From: Prunella strophiata
Lineage: Eukaryota; Chordata; Aves; Passeriformes; Prunellidae
Reading direction: 5' to 3'
Assembly (NCBI GenBank): GCA_036583965.1
Contig: JAZBQD010000013.1
Location: forward strand, 4,752,144 to 4,816,143
Length of the DNA: 64,000 nucleotides
Shown here: piece by piece, positions 58,857-64,000 of the stretch
Numbering within the stretch: position 1 is the stretch's first letter
Layout of the letters: each line of letters starts with the position of its first letter
The notes under the pieces: generated by a model
Told to the model about the DNA's origin: nothing
The model's input: the letters and a program-made list of their open reading frames with translations, nothing else
The model's database searches: none
Position numbers and translations under genes: made by a program

Positions 58857-61009
58857 CAGAGGAACACAATGCATTTCCTTATGGAACAGTCCCACAGTCT
58901 TAGTTTGACTTAACTCAGTCTAATCTGGATCATTTTCTGTCACAGGTTTTGCAAAAAAAATATTTTCCCATTCAGATTACAAATTCTCATTTGCAAAACA
59001 GAACAATAAAACAAATTGGGAAGTCCTCTTCCTCTTTTCTAACCCTATGGTTTATTCTAGTAATGTATTTTTAGACCTCTGACATGTATATAAAAATATA
59101 TGTTCCCAGAGGAATTTCATTCCACTATGCAATGGGAACTTGTTAGAGCATTTACTACTGACACACCCAGATTTATTGTTTCCCATGCTTGTCTATAGTT
59201 TATTTTTTGATGTAAAAAGAAAACAACCAAAACAAACCCATAAAAATAAAAAGGCAGGTATTTGTATGTTTGGCTAAAAATAATGACATTTCTTAAGCTG
59301 TGTACTGACATAAGATTTATCTTCTCTGTATACAGCTTTTAGGCCAAACCCTCTTCTTTTTATGGAGACTTGATAAAAATCAAGATATGCCAAGTATTTT
59401 TAAAACAATACATTTCTAGCTTCTTTTTGTACTGCTGAAAACCTAGTGTGCATAGAAAATGAAGAATTTTCCCACAGAAATAGTCAGGATTCTCAAAACC
59501 ACAAGATCTGATTACATCTGGACAGCTCTGAAGACCTTGATAAAAGATTTATACATGAAAGTCCAAAGTTTTGTGACATCTGTTCTGCCTTCATCCAAGT
59601 ATTTTCAAACTTTCCCTCCTGATTTAGAGGGCTGAGCTCATCTGAAGGGCAAACTGTAGTTCTAACTGAAAACCTTGGTAACAAATCTGATTTCAATGGA
59701 AAAAATGGACAAACATTTTGGAGGATACATGTACCAAGATATTGTCTCAGGGTCTTGGCCAGATTCAGCAAAAGGGGATGGACAGAGGATGAAAGAAGGC
59801 AGGGAAGAGAGCTGGGAAGGCAGGAACTGACCGTGGACATGAGGCTAAAACTAAGCCATGCTGTAAATCATGCAGCTTTTCCTATCTGTAAAAGTACAGG
59901 TGTGGAGCTCCCCTGCAAACCACAGCCTTCATTCATTTGAACCCTCTCCCACAGAGGGGGAATATTCTCTGTAACCCCTTAAGGCCCTCAGAACAGAGAA
60001 CTGGAGGTGCCCAGCTCCCCATCCACTTTACCTTAGTACCAGCACTCCCCTGATTACATCTGTGAGCAGGAAGAGCATCTTTCTAGGATGCACAAATTCC
60101 ATATGCAAGATCTTAATTCAAAGGGAATATGGCACCCTATTGAATGTCTCCTCCTGGCCAGAGCAGCAGGTCAAGTACTGCAAGCTGTGATAATGAGGCT
60201 TTATTCTGACAATTCTGACCAGTAGCTGTTGTCATCCTGACTGCTTCTAAACCATCAAGAAGACACTGAGTGACTTAGGCAGGGTTTATTTTTGGTATAC
60301 AAATGTAAAGGAAAATGAAATTCAATGTCACAGTTTCTGCCCCAGTCTCCGAGGAAATGTGATTTCAGAAGTACATGAAGAATCTCCCCAGCCCAGAGCA
60401 TGCCTTCTCTAACCAGATTTCTCAGTCAGTCAGGTAGGAATTTTTTGGCTTTCCTTTTTTTCATTTTTTTTTTTTTTTTAGTCCAGAACCCTTAAAATTC
60501 CACCTTTCTTACTAAAGGCTTTCTGCCCCGAGGGAAAATAATCCTGTCCTGAGTTGATGTGTCCATCACATCTCAGTAAGTGACTACCAACAAGAAGCTG
60601 CCTCTGATGTCCCAACAGAGGGGACAGAAGGAGAGTGGGGAGTAGGAGACACAAGAGAGTGGGAATACTGACTGCAGCCCTTTTCCTCTGGCCCCCAGCA
60701 TGTAAATCACATGAGCATGCCCTCACTTCAGATCAGTTACACCCTGTTTCCATCCCTTTGCAACACTCCCAAGCAGTGCCAGTAGGAACCAGCAGAGCTG
60801 TCACTGCCAGCCTCCAGGAGGGATGAGCTTCCAAAGGCTCCAAGCCCAGGAGGCTTTTAGAAGTAGCACACAGTATTCTGTCAGAAGGAGTCAAATGAGA
60901 GACAGCCTGGGCTAAGCTAGAGTGGTGTGTAAGACACCAGCAGTTCCAAGCAGGAATAAGCCAGGAAGAGGAGAAATCCATGGCATTAAGGCCTTAAACT
61001 GGATGTGCA
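58857..61009. other. Unique sequence with a T tract
   Basis: A T-rich run lies at 60454-60479 (ending in about 13 T). CTTTTCCTATCTGTAAAAGT at 59876-59895 recalls MIR but is isolated. No gene was recognised. Confidence 0.5.
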
Positions 61010-61215
61010 GACCAATTTCAGCTCTGTCACACAACCCCTGTGACATTTGCACACTACTGACTGTTCTTCAGGCTTCCTATCTGTGAAATGGCAGCAAGAA
61101 TCTTACTTTTTCCTTTCAAAATGTGATTTTTTCCATTCTTGAGGCCATCACTTGTTCTAGGTGCATAAAACAGGGACTTGATCTTAGTTGTGGCTTCTAG
61201 TTGCTATTGTAATAA
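61010..61215 (+). mobile_element. Probable MIR-type SINE, diverged
   Basis: Forward MIR-like order: TTTCAGCTCTGTCACACAAC (compare 'GGCTCTGCCACTTACTAGCT'), CCTGTGACATTTGCACACTA ('GTGTGACCTTGGGCAAGTTA'), TTCAGGCTTCCTATCTGTGA ('CTCAGTTTCCTCATCTGTAA'), then AATGGCAGCAAGAATCTTAC. The tail is faint. Similarity order and spacing fit, but divergence is high. Confidence 0.55.
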
Positions 61216-64000
61216 CTTCATATTGTGGTGTGATTTAAGCCACTGAAGAGACATTTGCTCACACTTACCCAAGTTTGTATGGGCAACTGATGGCTGCAAT
61301 TCAGAGAGCTTTCCACAGGTAAGAATAGACTCTGACTGTATGAATCCCTCTGTCACCTCAGCACTAAGAGCTGCACCTTAAAACACTGAAAAGAATGTTG
61401 ACTGTGCTATTCAGAGTGACATTGTTCAGTATAGCAGCAGCAAGGACAAACACAAAAAGAGGGTAAAGCATAAACTTGCCAAGTGTAAAAACTACAGTAT
61501 GGATTCACGTTCCTGTCATTTATCTCTTATTTATGTTCTTGCTAAATTACTTTGACATAGGGATTTTTAAAAGTCTCAGAGAAAGAACATTGCCCATTTA
61601 TTTCTCTAGGTTATCTGCATATTTATCTATTAGCCTTGAACTGAAAAGCTTGCTCATTGCATTCCTGTTAAATCTACAGGAACATTTCAGAACATTGTAG
61701 AAGCTCAGGAGTATCACCACTGAATGTTTGATTTAATCTTCAGTGAAGCTAAGCTGTAACAGCTTTAGACCAGCAGAAGATGAGGCTCAGGTAAGTCAGA
61801 CCTCTCCTATTTTCTGCCACAGTATGTCACTTATCTGTGGCAGTGGAACAAAGCCACATTCTTCCCAAGGCCACCACTAACAGAATCATGGCTGCAGGTC
61901 CATCCTGCCCCACCAACTGCTATCCCTAAAGAGGCTGTGACACCTGAAACATCGTGGGCAATGAGCATGAATCTGAAAATTACAGGTAAAGTCCAGCAAG
62001 ACATTCAGCACGGCTGCTTCAACTGAACTAAGAGGCTGAAACTTAGGTTTTGCAGCAAAGGCTGCAGCAGAATGAGAGCCCCATACTGCACTGATCCTAC
62101 CCCAAAATCAATCAAGTGTAAGGCTTCATAAGCTGTGACTAAAACCTTGGGCCATCTCTGGTGCAAGGCAGTTGAACTTCCTCAAGGCAATGCAGTAACA
62201 TTTATTTTCACTTCTCTCAGCAGCATTGGAAAGCCAGGCAGCAACACAAGACCCCAGCACCAGACATCCAAACAAATTCAGCGACAGAGATTCAAGTGTT
62301 CTTCAGCCCAAAATCTGAGTTGATGTTAGAGTTCAGATCTTTTGGAGCAGTGAAGACACTGCATTATCCATGTGAAAATAACTCACCTGACACTGAGAAC
62401 ATTACCAGACTGCTCTCAAGTGCTCCAAGTGGGATGCTAAAATATTTACCAGCTGCATTACTTGTCTTGTCACATCTCTTCAGGCTCCAAATAAGACATA
62501 ACGGATTCAAAGAATACATCAAAGGAACAAGAACTGCAAGAACAGCCCATACAACCCCCGGTAGATGTGTTTTACTACCAGAACTATTTATGATTCAGAA
62601 CAGTGGAACAAATGAGGCATAGGAAGTAAAAGAGAAAGAACCCAGGGGAATAAAAGGGCAAAGAGATAGAGAACATAATTTCTCTGCACTGAATTCCAAC
62701 TGAGATGTTGCCAGAAGGAAAAGGCTCTGGGGTGGCAGAACAGTTGCAGGCTTTTTTTCGACCAGTCATCAGGATTATTATTCCTAACTTCAGAGGGAAC
62801 AGCACCAGGCTCATATCCCAGAGCCTGTGCTGCCCTTGGTTACACCATTATACATCTCACCATAAATCAACTGTCACCAAATTCAAAACAACTCCAAGTG
62901 CTGAGTGTGGAGCAACACTGCACAAGCGTGTAAGGAAACAAAGGCACAGAAAATCCACTGAGGCAACCTCTGCTCCGTGCAAATGCCTGACACAGGACAC
63001 ATCCAAAAACAGGGAAAAAGGCCTCAGTATGATCAACAATGCTTCTCTGTCACTGGGGTGACATCTACTCCCAACCAGCCTTTGTGATGGACACCAACAA
63101 CTTATTGTGCCATAAGGTGAGAAGGAAACATCTAATTAAACAGCCTAAAAAGTCTGGTTGTCAGGACTTAAACCATTCTTCACACTGGGCAGACAAAACT
63201 GCTCTTCACAGGAACTTGAACAAGACTAGACTAGAGAGGGGTCCTAAAACAGCAGAAGTGGAAGATATCAAAAGAGAAACAACAGGAAAATTGCTGTTAA
63301 ACTGTCCTCTTTCTTTCCTCACCAAAATCTCTGCTGAGCCACTCTTTTCCCCACTCCCTCTAAGTTCATTCTGATTCCATACTTGCTGAAGCTGAACTTG
63401 CATCAGGTTTTGCAACCTGCATCCTTAACTGTTCCATGGGACTTGTCACCTGAGAAATGGATTCTCTGGGGGTTGACATAGTGACCAGGATGTCACAACC
63501 TGTGTGATAACAAGCAGTGTGAGACCCGAAACAGGGAGAACTTTTTTTCTTCTAAAGGTATCAGATTGATTTTCCTCCTGCCTCCACTGAAATGTCCATA
63601 GATCCAAAAGCAAAGCCCACAGCCAGCATCAACCCTCTGCACATACCCAGGATTATTAAGGGCTTTTGCAATACAACCACTTGTAACTCGGTTTCTCCCT
63701 GTGGAAGGCAGATCCTTGAAGATCCAAGACAAGATAGCCACAAACCTCTCAGTAGTATCCAAGACTATTATAAAAGTTTATGGGCCACACCCACATAAGG
63801 CATGGTTGTGATCTCCATCCAGATTGGCTGCAGTTATTTAACCTCCTCGTTATCTCCAGATCAAAAGCAAAGGGCTGAGGCACTAAATGGTGTTTAAACT
63901 ATCACCCACAGCTGGTGGGTTAAATCATGACTCCACAACATAGCCCCATATCTTTAACTAAGCTACAGGAGGGAAGAATATCAAACCTTGGAGATGTTAT
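61216..64000. other. Unique sequence
   Basis: No gene, transposon or microsatellite was recognised. AT-rich stretches at 61480-61700 produce a hydrophobic 74-codon frame that is not credible as a protein. Frames at 62296-63374 are chance. Confidence 0.55.

Noticed and set aside
59876..59895. MIR SINE at CTTTTCCTATCTGTAAAAGT
   Set aside because: An isolated 15-18 base resemblance; flanks do not follow MIR order.
61476..61700. Hydrophobic 74-codon frame as a membrane microprotein
   Set aside because: AT-rich DNA readily gives Leu/Ile/Phe-rich frames; no other support.
1..64000. Prokaryotic systems (operons, CRISPR, phage, toxin-antitoxin)
   Set aside because: CR1 and MIR repeats, A tracts and the absence of dense coding frames show vertebrate nuclear DNA. 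No spaced direct-repeat array was seen.

Overview
The window reads as non-coding nuclear DNA from a bird, probably a neoavian and plausibly a songbird. The main evidence is a set of CR1 retroposon tails. Each shows the avian CR1 end (a 'GGTTTGGGTTGGAAGGGACC'-type block, or its complement), and the tail versions resemble passerine copies such as 'TATCCCAGGTTGCTCCAAGCC' and 'CTGTGCCAGGGCCT'. Most of the window is depleted in CpG, AT-moderate, and punctuated by A/T homopolymers and short microsatellites. I found no bacterial signatures, no operons and no CRISPR. I recognised no protein-coding exon, tRNA or rRNA. The open frames present (at most about 210 codons) look like chance frames or CR1 read-through, so the window is best seen as an intergenic region or a very long intron.

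Layout: 1-1.35 kb is unique sequence with a T tract. A minus-strand CR1 lies at 1352-1739. A GC-rich block follows at about 2.0-2.5 kb. A block at 4.3-5.0 kb retains CpGs and homeodomain-like motifs and may be a conserved regulatory element. The stretch 5-15 kb is mostly featureless, with candidate regulatory clusters near 10.9 and 11.4 kb and a minus-strand CR1 at 14.96-15.26 kb. The stretch 15-25 kb is unique apart from a large A tract at 22.7 kb and nested hairpins at 19.75 kb. The stretch 25-31.3 kb holds three plus-strand CR1 pieces, a 24-bp perfect palindrome and a decayed palindromic DNA-transposon-like element (MITE). A homeodomain-motif-rich block sits at 34.6-34.95 kb beside a minus-strand CR1 at 35.5 kb. 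The stretch 36-48 kb holds microsatellites, including a (TTG)n(TTA)n tract at 45.9 kb, a 12-bp-stem hairpin at 39.4 kb and a degenerate triple repeat at 47.7 kb. The stretch 48.3-50.1 kb holds another candidate regulatory block, old CR1 remnants, a 45-A tract and a MIR-type SINE. The stretch 53.29-53.58 kb is a compact CpG-rich block with a CCAAT box. A minus-strand CR1 follows at 54.2-54.6 kb. The stretch 56.7-61.2 kb holds a second copy of the MITE family, a 25-bp tandem duplication and a second MIR-like SINE. The rest is unique sequence.

No genes work together here. The most coherent reading is a gene-poor region carrying several candidate cis-regulatory elements (4.3-5.0, 10.9, 11.4-11.6, 24.9-25.1, 34.7-34.9, 48.3-48.7, 53.3-53.6 kb) among old repeats. 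That reading rests on motif clusters and local CpG retention seen by eye, not on alignment. I did not find a convincing novel biological system.
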